45,269 nt of DNA from Bin5 sp965218625 (lineage in GTDB: Bacteria; Chloroflexota; Anaerolineae; Caldilineales; Caldilineaceae), in NCBI GenBank assembly GCA_965218625.1, contig CBDCLG010000021.1, positions 1-45,269 of the forward strand. Direction: 5' to 3'. Shown one piece after another: positions 25,421-33,507 of this stretch. Each line of letters starts with the position of its first letter. The stretch's first letter is position 1. A program made the position numbers and the translations under genes. The notes under the pieces are model-generated. The model had not been told where the DNA came from, did not search any database, and saw only the letters and a program-made list of their open reading frames with translations.

Positions 25421-25723
25421 TCACAATGTGCCCGGCGGACCGGACTCTTCGTCTGCTGCGGGCGATTCCCGCTTACGCTCAATCAAATGAACGTTAACCA
25501 AGGTCTCGATCGACACGCCTTGCGCTTGAGCGCTTTGCATCAGTTCTTCCGCTATTGCGGGCAGAATCGCAACGCGAACCGCTCGTTTGTGCGGCGTATC
25601 AAAACGGAACCATTCCCCGTCGCCTTCCATGAAGTCGGCGGTATCCAGGTTGAGCCAGAACGCGGCTTCCTCCTCATAGCTCTCGAATTCAGGTACTTTC
25701 AAACCTTTCGCTTTCTCAGACAC
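25421..25723 (-). CDS. CopG-family antitoxin-like protein (PF12441 type), no toxin alongside
   Basis: A 100-residue protein. The segment KVPEFESYEEEAAFWLNLDTADF is typical of CopG-type antitoxins found with BrnT-like toxins. A ribbon-helix-helix-like part follows (AVRVAILPAIAEELMQSAQAQGVS). The C-terminal tail is acidic. The GTG start at 25723 lies 22 nt after the HEPN gene. No BrnT/RelE-type toxin gene is adjacent on either side, so it is an orphan or has a new partner. Confidence 0.75.
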   Translation of the reverse strand: MSEKAKGLKVPEFESYEEEAAFWLNLDTADFMEGDGEWFRFDTPHKRAVRVAILPAIAEELMQSAQAQGVSIETLVNVHLIERKRESPAADEESGPPGTL

Positions 25724-25745
25724 CTGAGATTTCGTTTCCCCTGAG

Positions 25746-26069
25746 TTACTCCAGGCTGTGTGCTATCGTTTCACATATGCTGCGAGCAAAAGTGTACATT
25801 TGCCGGGCCAGATTCAGCGGAGGTCTCCCGCCCGGAAGCAGACCCAAATCTGAGGGATACCTTGCATCCAAATACAGTTCGTTAGGTTGATTGAGGAGGG
25901 CCGACTCCAACTCAAGCTCGAAATACTGTTCCACCTGAGCGCGAAGCGTGATCAGGTCATGGATTCGGGGCACGATCTGCTCATGTTCTTCGAGAACTGC
26001 TTTGAACGACTTTTCAACTGACTGCTGACAGTGGAAGGCAGCCATGTGTGTCAGATCTTCCCGATCCAA
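25746..26069 (-). CDS. HEPN-domain protein (HepT-like), start codon uncertain
   Basis: The HEPN domain is paired with the MNT gene upstream. Seen here: FHCQQSVEKSFKAVL (helix 2) and VPRIHDLITL (position of the R-x4-6-H-like site), then a C-terminal helix with FARSICETI. The listed start is a TTG. The same frame continues upstream without an ATG, GTG or TTG, encoding KAWLESARDDLGVAEEIL, which is the expected first HEPN helix. The frame is open back to a TAG near 26160 and overlaps the MNT gene's last codons. The real start is unclear. Confidence 0.75.
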   Translation of the reverse strand: MDREDLTHMAAFHCQQSVEKSFKAVLEEHEQIVPRIHDLITLRAQVEQYFELELESALLNQPNELYLDARYPSDLGLLPGGRPPLNLARQMYTFARSICETIAHSLE

Positions 26070-26118
26070 GATCTCCTCAGCGACTCCCAGGTCATCGCGA
26101 GCGGATTCGAGCCAGGCC

Positions 26119-26466
26119 TTAGTTAGCCTTCCCGTACAGCGTCTTTCCGGAGCGTTCTATCTCGCGCAGTAGAGAAGAGCCTTGCCTCTGAAGGAGTTCA
26201 TACTCACCCCTGGTATACACGACAAGGTCGATCGGAATATGCCTGTTGAACGCGCGGAGACTCTCCCTCACGAGCAGCCTGACCTCCATCCTCTCCTCAT
26301 ACGTCTGCGCAATGTTCGCACTATCCAGAATGACCAGCAGGTCAATATCGCTTGCCAAGCTGTCCGCGCCCAAAGCAACAGAGCCGAACAGCACGATCCG
26401 ATAGGGATCAAGTGCCTTTAGAGACGAGACTATGTCGCTCACGTTGCCGGTTCTGGCTTCCATCAT
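26119..26466 (-). CDS. MNT-type nucleotidyltransferase (MntA-like)
   Basis: About 115 residues with the minimal nucleotidyltransferase signature VLFGSVALGADSLASDIDLLVIL (GSxxxG then SDID at the metal site) and a third acidic residue in PIDLVVYTRGE. In HEPN/MNT toxin-antitoxin modules the MNT protein modifies and neutralises the HEPN RNase. It ends just before the HEPN frame, which it overlaps out of frame. ATGs at 26466 and 26463 are both possible starts. Confidence 0.9.
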   Translation of the reverse strand: MMEARTGNVSDIVSSLKALDPYRIVLFGSVALGADSLASDIDLLVILDSANIAQTYEERMEVRLLVRESLRAFNRHIPIDLVVYTRGEYELLQRQGSSLLREIERSGKTLYGKAN

Positions 26467-26635
26467 TTCCAAGGACCAAGAGAAACGCCGGGGGATTGAC
26501 TATCCTGTCGTACGAGCAACAGGTACGACCTGAAACGTGGTCAACATACACATCATTAGTTTACCACGTCGCAGTAATACCTTGTCATACAGATTGCCAG
26601 GATGCACCCCCGGGACCTCCAGCCACAGTTTCGCT

Positions 26636-26664
26636 TTGCCTCAACGGAATCCCATAAGTATACT
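26636..26664 (+). promoter_or_regulatory. Candidate sigma-70 promoter for the SDR gene
   Basis: TTGCCT (26636-26641), 17 bp, TATACT (26659-26664), 40 nt upstream of ATG 26705. It lies in the divergent gap between the MNT gene and the SDR gene. Confidence 0.55.
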
Positions 26665-26704
26665 GAACCCGCTTTTTACTCCGCAAGAGGCCCGAGGAAC
26701 CGCA

Positions 26705-27532
26705 ATGACACTGACAAACAAGATCGCCATCGTCACCGGGGGCGCAATGGGAATCGGCGGCGCCATCGCCCGGCGGCTGGCCGCGGACGGGGCAAAGGTG
26801 CTGGTCGCCGACATCTTGCCGGACGCGGCCGCGGATAACGTCGCCCGCATCGAGGAGGCCGGCGGCACAGCCTCGGCCCACCGGGTCGACATCTCCCAGC
26901 CGGAGCAGGTCCGGCCGATGATCGAACGGGCCGTGGAACTCTGGGGCGGGCTGCACTTCCTGGTGAACAACGCCTGGGGCGCCAGTGAGCCGGACGGTAG
27001 CGCCATCACCCTGACCGAGAGCGCCTTCGACCACGCGCTCACCGCGTCACAGAAGGCGGTCTATCTCAGCGCCAAGTTCGGCGTGCCGCACATCCAGGCC
27101 AGCGGCGGCGGCAGCATCGTCAACATCTCGTCGGTGCATGGACAGTTGGTCGCGCCGCAGAGCCTCGCCTATGAGATGACCAAAGCGGCCATCATCGCCA
27201 TGAGCCGCCAGATGGCGCTCGACTTCGGGCCGCTCGGCGTGCGCGTCAACTGCATCTGCCCCGGCCATATCGTCACCGAGCGGGGCGCCGAACACTGGGA
27301 GAGCAACCCCTCGCTGCTCAGCTTCTTCGACCAGCACTACCCCCTGCGCCACACCGGCGTGCCGGACGATATCGCCCACGCGGTGCGCTTTCTCTGCTCC
27401 AGCGAGGCCCGTTTCATCACCGGCCACACGCTCGTCGTCGACGGCGGCATGACGATCCAGCTGCAGGAAAACCTGGTCCTCGACACGGCCCGCTACTACC
27501 GCGATCACCCGGAGATCGACCTGGACGGCTAA
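26705..27532 (+). CDS. Short-chain dehydrogenase/reductase (SDR)
   Basis: A 275-residue classical SDR. It has the cofactor motif TGGAMGIGGAIA, DI in the DISQPEQV position, and LVNNAW in place of NNAG. The catalytic Ser is in VNISSVHG and Tyr/Lys in YEMTKAAI; NCICPGHIVTE and TGHTLVVDGGM complete the fold. The missing NNAG glycine is a mild oddity. Substrate unknown, probably a sugar or polyol. ATG 26705 has GAGGAACCGCA upstream. Its stop overlaps that of the convergent isomerase gene (TAA against TAG on the other strand). Confidence 0.9.
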   Translation: MTLTNKIAIVTGGAMGIGGAIARRLAADGAKVLVADILPDAAADNVARIEEAGGTASAHRVDISQPEQVRPMIERAVELWGGLHFLVNNAWGASEPDGSAITLTESAFDHALTASQKAVYLSAKFGVPHIQASGGGSIVNISSVHGQLVAPQSLAYEMTKAAIIAMSRQMALDFGPLGVRVNCICPGHIVTERGAEHWESNPSLLSFFDQHYPLRHTGVPDDIAHAVRFLCSSEARFITGHTLVVDGGMTIQLQENLVLDTARYYRDHPEIDLDG

Positions 27533-28335
27533 TAGCCGATTCCCCGCAGATACTCCACCATGCCGACGCTGTATTCCGCCTCGCTTAGCGGGTCGTCGCG
27601 CCCTGGGACCGGCTGGCCGGGGCAGGCGGTCACCCAGCGTTCGTAGCCGATCCCGTCGAGCGCCACTTTGATTGCGGGGAAGTCGACGTTACCGTGCTCG
27701 CCGACCTGGCACCACTGCGGATCGTAGAAGCCGTCGGCGCGGCGTGAGGTGGTGGCCCAGTCCTGCAGGTGCACATAGTTCAGCTGCGCGCGAAAGTCCT
27801 GCAGCGACGCGACCGGGTCATAGCCCCACAACTGCGCGTGGGAAACGTCGATGCACAGCTTGGCCGTGCGCAGGCTGGCCATGTACAGCTTCCAGTGCTC
27901 GATCGAATCGACCAGCAGATTGGTATGGATGTGATAGGTCAGCTCCAGGCCGAACTGGGCCGCGTATTCGGCCCACTCGTCGGCGCCCTCCGCGGTCGCC
28001 CGGACATCGTCATCGCTGACCGCGCGGCCCTCCGGCTTGCCGCCGCTCATATACATGAAGCAGTCGCAGCCCATCTCCGCGGCGAACTCCATCCGCCGCC
28101 GGTTCAGCTCGACATTTTCGCGGTCGCGGCTGTCCGGCGAGCCGTTGGCGGTCAGCACGACGAGGGGCATCCCCGCGTCGTCGCAGATGCGCCGCAGGCG
28201 CGCCGGCGTGCCCATCCAATTGAGGGGCAGCCGGCTCTCCCAGCCCTGCCAGCCCACCTCGGCCAGCTTGTTCAACGCCGGCCCGAGCTCAGGATTCTGC
28301 CAGCGCAACGTACAATAAGCGAGCTTGTAGCTCAT
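27529..28335 (-). CDS. Sugar phosphate isomerase/epimerase (xylose isomerase-like TIM barrel)
   Basis: A 268-residue AP-endonuclease-2-like TIM barrel. Visible are LTYHIHTNLLVDS (metal His), LCIDVSHAQLWGYDP (Asp/His metal site), YVHLQDWA and GEHGNVDFPAIKVAL (Glu/His region). Family members isomerise or epimerise sugars or act on inositol derivatives. It is 33 nt downstream of the uronate dehydrogenase-like gene on the same strand, so it is probably in one operon with it. AAAGGAGAACGCGC precedes the ATG. Confidence 0.88.
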   Translation of the reverse strand: MSYKLAYCTLRWQNPELGPALNKLAEVGWQGWESRLPLNWMGTPARLRRICDDAGMPLVVLTANGSPDSRDRENVELNRRRMEFAAEMGCDCFMYMSGGKPEGRAVSDDDVRATAEGADEWAEYAAQFGLELTYHIHTNLLVDSIEHWKLYMASLRTAKLCIDVSHAQLWGYDPVASLQDFRAQLNYVHLQDWATTSRRADGFYDPQWCQVGEHGNVDFPAIKVALDGIGYERWVTACPGQPVPGRDDPLSEAEYSVGMVEYLRGIGY

Positions 28336-28368
28336 GCGCGTTCTCCTTTAGTCGGTTGGAAAAGTCGT

Positions 28369-29313
28369 CTATTCGGCGCGCGTCACGTCGTCCTGGGGTT
28401 GATAGTCGAGGTAAAGCCGCGTCTCCTCGAGGCTCCAGGCCATGCCGCTGTTGCCGGACATGCCGTTGACCACGATCGCCGGCGCCGGCCACCCGCCGGC
28501 ATCGGCGTTGACGGCGCGTTCGAACAGATGGACAAAGTCCCGGTTCGACAGCCACATCTGGCGGAACCAGCGCTCCGCCCGCCGGTAGCCGTCCGGGTCG
28601 GGGTGAGAATCAGCGCCGCCGCGCTCCGTGCCGGGTTCGCCGGTGGCGTTGAGCGTCTCGGGCCGGTTCTCACCGGGCTGACACCAGCCGATGCGCACGC
28701 TGACAAAGCTCGTCGAGCCGCCGGCCCGCGCGCCCAGCGCCCGGCAGATGCGCTCGCCCACCATTTTGGTCGTCGAGTAGGCGGTGGCGTCCAGCGGCGG
28801 CTCGGCCTTCGCCCACACGGTGCCCACACCCAGAGGCCGGTCGGGGTGCAGCTCGCCCGGCAAGACCGTGGCCGCCAGGGGGTTGTCCTTGTAACGGCCC
28901 ATGACATGATTCGAGGTGGCGAAAACAAAGCGCTCGACCGAAGAGCAATCGGCCGCGGCCAGCGCCACATTGAGGGTCATGTCGATCGATAGTGCCGCAT
29001 CGTCCCAGCTTGCGTCGGGGTAGGGGTTGCACGCGGCGAAATGGACGACCGCCTGCACCCGCGCCAGCGCATCCCGCCAGCGCTTGTCGCCGGGATCGTT
29101 CAGGTCGCACTCAAGCAGCTCGACCGCCGGGGCGGCGCCCGTCCGGTTCTGTGCGGCCGCGGCCTGCAGCGCTTCCAGCTGTTCGGTTGACGGGGCGCGC
29201 ACGTCCAGCCCGATCAGCCGCTGGCACGGCGTGGTACGCGCCAGGTGATGCAGCAGCTTCGTACCCAGGTTGCCAAGCCCGCCCGTAACCGCCACGGAAC
29301 GAGAATGCGACAT
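28369..29313 (-). CDS. NAD-dependent epimerase/dehydratase, uronate dehydrogenase-like
   Basis: An extended SDR of 314 residues. The Rossmann motif is VAVTGGLGNLGTKLL, followed by LECDLNDP, VVHFAACNPYPDASW and FVFATSNHVMGRY, and the catalytic YSTTKMVGERICRAL (Y-x3-K). The HFAACNP and SNHVMG segments resemble uronate dehydrogenases, which oxidise galacturonate or glucuronate. Fits the mannonate dehydratase-like gene in the neighbourhood. AGGAGAG lies about nine nt before ATG 29313. Confidence 0.88.
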   Translation of the reverse strand: MSHSRSVAVTGGLGNLGTKLLHHLARTTPCQRLIGLDVRAPSTEQLEALQAAAAQNRTGAAPAVELLECDLNDPGDKRWRDALARVQAVVHFAACNPYPDASWDDAALSIDMTLNVALAAADCSSVERFVFATSNHVMGRYKDNPLAATVLPGELHPDRPLGVGTVWAKAEPPLDATAYSTTKMVGERICRALGARAGGSTSFVSVRIGWCQPGENRPETLNATGEPGTERGGADSHPDPDGYRRAERWFRQMWLSNRDFVHLFERAVNADAGGWPAPAIVVNGMSGNSGMAWSLEETRLYLDYQPQDDVTRAE

Positions 29314-29377
29314 TTGCCAAATCTCTCCTGCATCCAGGTTATTCCAAAAAAATTTCTTATTCGCTCTATCGAATCAA

Positions 29378-29416
29378 AAGGCGGGCCGGTCAACACATGG
29401 TCCACCGACCCGCCTT
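29378..29416 (-). terminator. Intrinsic-type terminator after the molybdenum hydroxylase gene
   Basis: AAGGCGGGCCGGT (29378-29390) pairs with ACCGACCCGCCTT (29404-29416) at twelve of thirteen positions around a 13 nt loop. On the minus strand the stem is followed by TTTTG. It lies 50 nt beyond the stop of the gene at 29467. Confidence 0.72.
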
Positions 29417-29466
29417 CTTGTGCATGTGAGTGACCGGCGCTGCGACCGGCCACATTTCATTGGCGG

Positions 29467-31743
29467 CTAGGCGCCGTTCTTCTCCCAGATCGTTTCCAGC
29501 AGCCGCGCCGGCGACATCGGCAGTTCAGTCGGCCGCACGCCGACGGCATCGTAGATGGCGTTGGCGAGGGCGCCTGCCGGCGGCACGATCGGCACCTCGC
29601 CCACACCGCGCACGCCGAACGGGTGGTCCGGGTTGGTGATCTCGACGAGAACAGGCTCGATCATCGGCAGGTCCAGCGCCGTCGGCATTCGATAGTCCAG
29701 CAGGCTGGCGTTCAGCAGGTGCCCTTCGTCGTCGTAGATGTACTCTTCGTTCAACGCCCAGCCGATCCCCTGCACGACACCACCCTGGATCTGGCCCTCC
29801 ACATAGCTGGGATGGATGGCCTTGCCCACATCCTGCACCGCGGTGTAACGCAGAATCTCAACTTTGCCCGTATCCGGGTCGACTTCCACGTCGACGATAT
29901 GGGTGCCGAAGCACGGCCCTGCGCCATCCGTTTCCAACGTCACGCTGGCGGTCAGGGCTTCGTAGCCGCTGGAAAGCTGCTGGGCCGCTTCCTTGAAGCC
30001 AACGCTGTGGCCGTTGCCATGGAATTTGCCGTCCGCATAGGCCACGTCGGCCTCGTCCATCTCCCAGTAGTCGGCCAGCTGCACGCTCATCTTCTTGCGC
30101 AGCTCCAGCCCCAGCTGGTGGGTGGTGACGCCGAGTTTGTGGGTGACGCTGCTGCCGCCCGTGCCGCCGGTGTAGCCGATCGAGTCGGTGTCCACAACCT
30201 GCGGGTTGATGTCCTCGGCCGCCAGGCCGATCGTCTCGGCGAGCATCATCGCGGCGGAGGCGCGCGTGCCGCCGATGTCGGCGGAGCCTTCCATCAGGTT
30301 CACGGTGCCATCGGCATTGACGATCGCGGTCACGCTGGACGGTCCGGCGCCGTTGAACCAGAAACCGGATGCCACACCCCGGCCGCGATTCTTTCCGTCG
30401 ATCGGGTCCGCCATGTGGGGATGGTCGATGGCGGTTTCAACCGTCTCCTTGTATCCGATGCGCTTGTATTCGGGTCCGTCCGGGCGGCGGTCCCCCTCCT
30501 GGGCGGCGTTGATGTGGCGGAACTCCAGCGGGTCGATGCCCAGTTTCTCGGCCAGCTCGTCGATGACAGTCTCCGAGGCGAAGGCGGCATTCGTGCCGCC
30601 CGGCGCGCGGTAGGCGCCGCTCTGGGGACGGTTCACGACGACGTCGTAGCCGTCAATGCGCAGGTTATCCAGCTTGTACGGGGACAGAATCACGCCTGCC
30701 CCCGCGCCCACGGGCGAGCCGGGATAAGCGCCGGCTTCATACACCAGGTCGGCTTCAACCGCGGTGATGCGGCCATCCTTCTTGGCGCCCATCTTCACCT
30801 TGATGTAGCTGCCCGACGTGGGGCCGGTCGCCTGCAACACTTCGGCGCGTGTCAGCGCGATCTTCACCGGTCGGTTGGCGCTTTTGCGCGAGAGCAGAGC
30901 CGCCGGCAGGTCGGTGTAGGGCGTGAACTTGCCGCCGAAACCGCCCCCGATCTCCGCCGGTGTCACCTTCACCTGCGAAACGGGCACCTGCAGGAGCGCG
31001 GCCACCGAGTCCCGGATCTGAAACGGTCCCTGCGTGCTGGTCCAGATGTCAATCTGGTCGTCGGCCCGCCACTGGACGGTCGAGGCCTGCGGTTCCAGAT
31101 AGCCCTGGTGGACCATTGCGGTGGTGAACTCCCGTTCGACAATCACGTCTGCTTCCGCGTAACCGGCCTCCAGGTCGCCGCGCGCGTGGCGGAACTGTTG
31201 CGCGACGTTCGTGGCTTTGCCGCCCACTTCTCCCAGGGCGACGGTGCGCATCTCAGGCAGAAGTATTGGCGCGTCGTCGGCCATTGCCGCGCGCACATCC
31301 AGCACCGGTTCGAGGACCTCGTACTCGACATCTATCAGGCCGACCGCCTCCTCGGCAGTGTGGACGCTGTTGGCCGCGACCGCGGCGATGGCGTGGCCGT
31401 GATAGAGCACCTTGTCCTGCGCCAGCATATTGGCGCTGAGATACTTCAGATTCACCGCGTCTTCACCCATCTCCTGAATCTTGTCCGACGCCTCGGCCAG
31501 GTCCGCCGCAGTGACGATCGCGGTGACGCCGGGCAACGCCTCGGCTTTGCTCGTATCGATATTGAGGATGCGCGCGTGGGCGTGGGGACTGCGTAGATAC
31601 TTGCCGTACAACATCCCCGGCAGATTCTGGTCAGCTGCGTAACGGGCTGCGCCCAGGACCTTGTCCGTACCGTCGTGCCTGATGGGCCGGGTCCCAATCA
31701 CCTGATAGTTTGAGGTCCCAGCCGATTTGCCGTTCTCTGCCAT
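29467..31743 (-). CDS. Xanthine dehydrogenase/aldehyde oxidase-family molybdopterin-binding subunit
   Basis: A 758-residue large subunit of a molybdenum hydroxylase. The N-terminal a/b-hammerhead domain has RHDGTDKVLGAARYAAD and KYLRSPHAHARI. The molybdopterin domain has AEIGGGFGGKFTPYTD, the AYRAPGGTNAAFASE substrate-channel loop, ADIGGTRASAAMM and a C-terminal GVGEVPIVPPAGALANA with the conserved catalytic Glu. The family hydroxylates purines, aldehydes, CO or aromatic acids. The FAD and 2Fe-2S subunits are not in the window, so its partners lie elsewhere or are missing. Substrate not assignable. AAGGAGACCTCTTT precedes ATG 31743. Confidence 0.93.
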   Translation of the reverse strand: MAENGKSAGTSNYQVIGTRPIRHDGTDKVLGAARYAADQNLPGMLYGKYLRSPHAHARILNIDTSKAEALPGVTAIVTAADLAEASDKIQEMGEDAVNLKYLSANMLAQDKVLYHGHAIAAVAANSVHTAEEAVGLIDVEYEVLEPVLDVRAAMADDAPILLPEMRTVALGEVGGKATNVAQQFRHARGDLEAGYAEADVIVEREFTTAMVHQGYLEPQASTVQWRADDQIDIWTSTQGPFQIRDSVAALLQVPVSQVKVTPAEIGGGFGGKFTPYTDLPAALLSRKSANRPVKIALTRAEVLQATGPTSGSYIKVKMGAKKDGRITAVEADLVYEAGAYPGSPVGAGAGVILSPYKLDNLRIDGYDVVVNRPQSGAYRAPGGTNAAFASETVIDELAEKLGIDPLEFRHINAAQEGDRRPDGPEYKRIGYKETVETAIDHPHMADPIDGKNRGRGVASGFWFNGAGPSSVTAIVNADGTVNLMEGSADIGGTRASAAMMLAETIGLAAEDINPQVVDTDSIGYTGGTGGSSVTHKLGVTTHQLGLELRKKMSVQLADYWEMDEADVAYADGKFHGNGHSVGFKEAAQQLSSGYEALTASVTLETDGAGPCFGTHIVDVEVDPDTGKVEILRYTAVQDVGKAIHPSYVEGQIQGGVVQGIGWALNEEYIYDDEGHLLNASLLDYRMPTALDLPMIEPVLVEITNPDHPFGVRGVGEVPIVPPAGALANAIYDAVGVRPTELPMSPARLLETIWEKNGA

Positions 31744-32006
31744 AAAGAGGTCTCCTTGCGAATTGGTTGCGTTGTATAAGGCTGTTTGCAGACTTCGTGA
31801 GCTATCTGTTCACGAACGAATTGACCGTCATCTGCCGCAGGTTTGGCGTGGTCAGCGGTCGCACTTGCAGACGGACATCCGGGAAGAAGTCACGCAATCG
31901 CCATCTGTCGCACTCACGTCATGGTAGGCAATCGCATCGGATTGTACCGATCTTCAGTTGCTGCGTCAAGCGGCCATGCGCCGGTGGCTTTCAGAAAGCC
32001 TCTCCG

Positions 32007-33101
32007 CTAATGATGGTGGACGTAGTGGTGCGCCAGAATGCCTCTGCCAAAATCGTTGTCCGGGTCGCGCCAGACGGAATGGATATGATTGGCGTCGTTC
32101 TGTGTATTGTCGTATTCGCACACGAAGCGCGGTCCCTGGATGCGGTAGTAGTGGCCCTGTCTCTTCTCGAGGCCGCCGGCCCAGGCAAAGTGGATGTCGT
32201 CCAGCCCGCGTGCGCGCAGATTGTCCCACTCGATCTCGGCCAGCTCGTCCGGCATCCGGTGGATGTATTCACCGATCAGCGCCAACAGCAACTCCTGCTG
32301 GCCGCTATTCATGCGGCTGTGGCAAAGGCCGGTCGGCATCTCGGAGTAGCGCAATGCCTCGATGTGCCCGTTGCTCAAGTCGTGGGCTTTGATCCAGACG
32401 TTCATGTCGGGGTAATGGGCCGGCATTTGCAGGGTGCCCTCGGCAATCTCGGGTAGATTGTAGAGCACATTGTCGGGCGGCGCACCCGGGGAGACGCGTG
32501 CGACGGCCAGGGCCTCATCGTCAAAGGAGTGGACCAGTTCCCTGGCCAGGTCTTCGGTGCCGGCGAGAGGGCGGAGCGCGGTCGACGGGCTGAAGGGAGC
32601 GTCGGCCGGATTCGAGCCGAAGAACAAAGGCGTGGGCGCTGCGATCTTGCCATCCGCGATCGTGAAATTCAACGAGACATGATGACCTTCAAAACGCCAG
32701 CCCCACACGCCAACCTCGTCCGGGCTGCCGAAGATACTCACGTAGTAGAGTTGTGGGTCCCGGCTCGGATGCGGACGCCGCCACCCTTCGAACAGATCGA
32801 GTGTGTTCTCATGCCCCATCACAGTCGAAACGGTCACAAATCCGCCGCGACTGAGGCCGGTTTTTGCCAGTTGCAGCGCCTTCTGCCGCTGTGGGAAGGC
32901 CATCTCGGCCAGCGAAAGCCCCTTGCGCAGAATCGGCGTATAGTTCCAGTTTGTGCGCTCCAACTGATCGTCAAAGGACATGACCGCTCTGTGTTTCTGG
33001 TCCACGGTCAGACAGGCCAGAAAGGTCGCCGCGGCTTCACCCATGCGCCGGACAACAGTTTGCGCGCCGGCGCCGGTCAAAGTGTCAATTGTCTGTGTCA
33101 T
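32007..33101 (-). CDS. DUF3500 family protein
   Basis: About 364 residues. DUF3500 hallmarks are visible: VWGWRFEGHHVSLNFTIADG, TPLFFGSNPADAP, HFAWAGGLEKRQGHYYRI and the C-terminal EYDNTQNDANHIHSVWRD with NDFGRGIL..HY. Function unknown; relatives occur widely in bacteria and fungi, and the His/Glu-rich motifs suggest a metal site. ATG 33101 was chosen, with AAAGGA seven bases upstream, over an in-frame start at 33161. It ends 263 bp beyond the molybdenum hydroxylase start. Confidence 0.9.
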   Translation of the reverse strand: MTQTIDTLTGAGAQTVVRRMGEAAATFLACLTVDQKHRAVMSFDDQLERTNWNYTPILRKGLSLAEMAFPQRQKALQLAKTGLSRGGFVTVSTVMGHENTLDLFEGWRRPHPSRDPQLYYVSIFGSPDEVGVWGWRFEGHHVSLNFTIADGKIAAPTPLFFGSNPADAPFSPSTALRPLAGTEDLARELVHSFDDEALAVARVSPGAPPDNVLYNLPEIAEGTLQMPAHYPDMNVWIKAHDLSNGHIEALRYSEMPTGLCHSRMNSGQQELLLALIGEYIHRMPDELAEIEWDNLRARGLDDIHFAWAGGLEKRQGHYYRIQGPRFVCEYDNTQNDANHIHSVWRDPDNDFGRGILAHHYVHHH

Positions 33102-33436
33102 GCGTGCATCCTTTGCGCGAATTGCCGCCAACTTTGTGGAGGGCAACTTTTCGTCATCCATTTTCGGTTATCAGCAGGCCGCCGAAGCGAGCCATTGGAA
33201 ACCAATAACCGGAAGCGAACCGGGTACGCCCCATCGTACCGCAAATGCGTGGATTGCTCAACAGACGGAACAGCGCCGGCTCGCGGACAACAGATGGAGG
33301 AGGCAACGATGCACCTGCGCCCGCCATCTGCCCGCCCCTGCAGCCTCCATCATCATCCGCCTGTCTTCCATCGCAGGGAGGCAAACTCAGGAACGATTGC
33401 CGCCGGCCACGGTCGAAGCGCGGCCAAAAACAGTGC

Positions 33437-33465
33437 TTTCACGTGAGGCCTCTTTTAGGTATAAT
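33437..33465 (+). promoter_or_regulatory. Candidate sigma-70 promoter for the DHH phosphoesterase gene
   Basis: A perfect -10 TATAAT (33460-33465) with a weak -35 TTTCAC (33437-33442) 17 bp upstream, 43 nt before ATG 33508. The rest of the gap 33102-33507 shows no gene or repeat that I can support. Confidence 0.5.
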
Positions 33466-33507
33466 ACGCCACGCCCTGTTCGATTTTAGAGGGCAAACGG
33501 ACGGTCT

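Noticed and set aside
29623..31596. 657-residue plus-strand frame opposite the molybdenum hydroxylase gene
   Set aside because: Antisense shadow. The minus strand has the GGGFGGK and GVGE motifs, and no promoter or ribosome site supports the plus frame.
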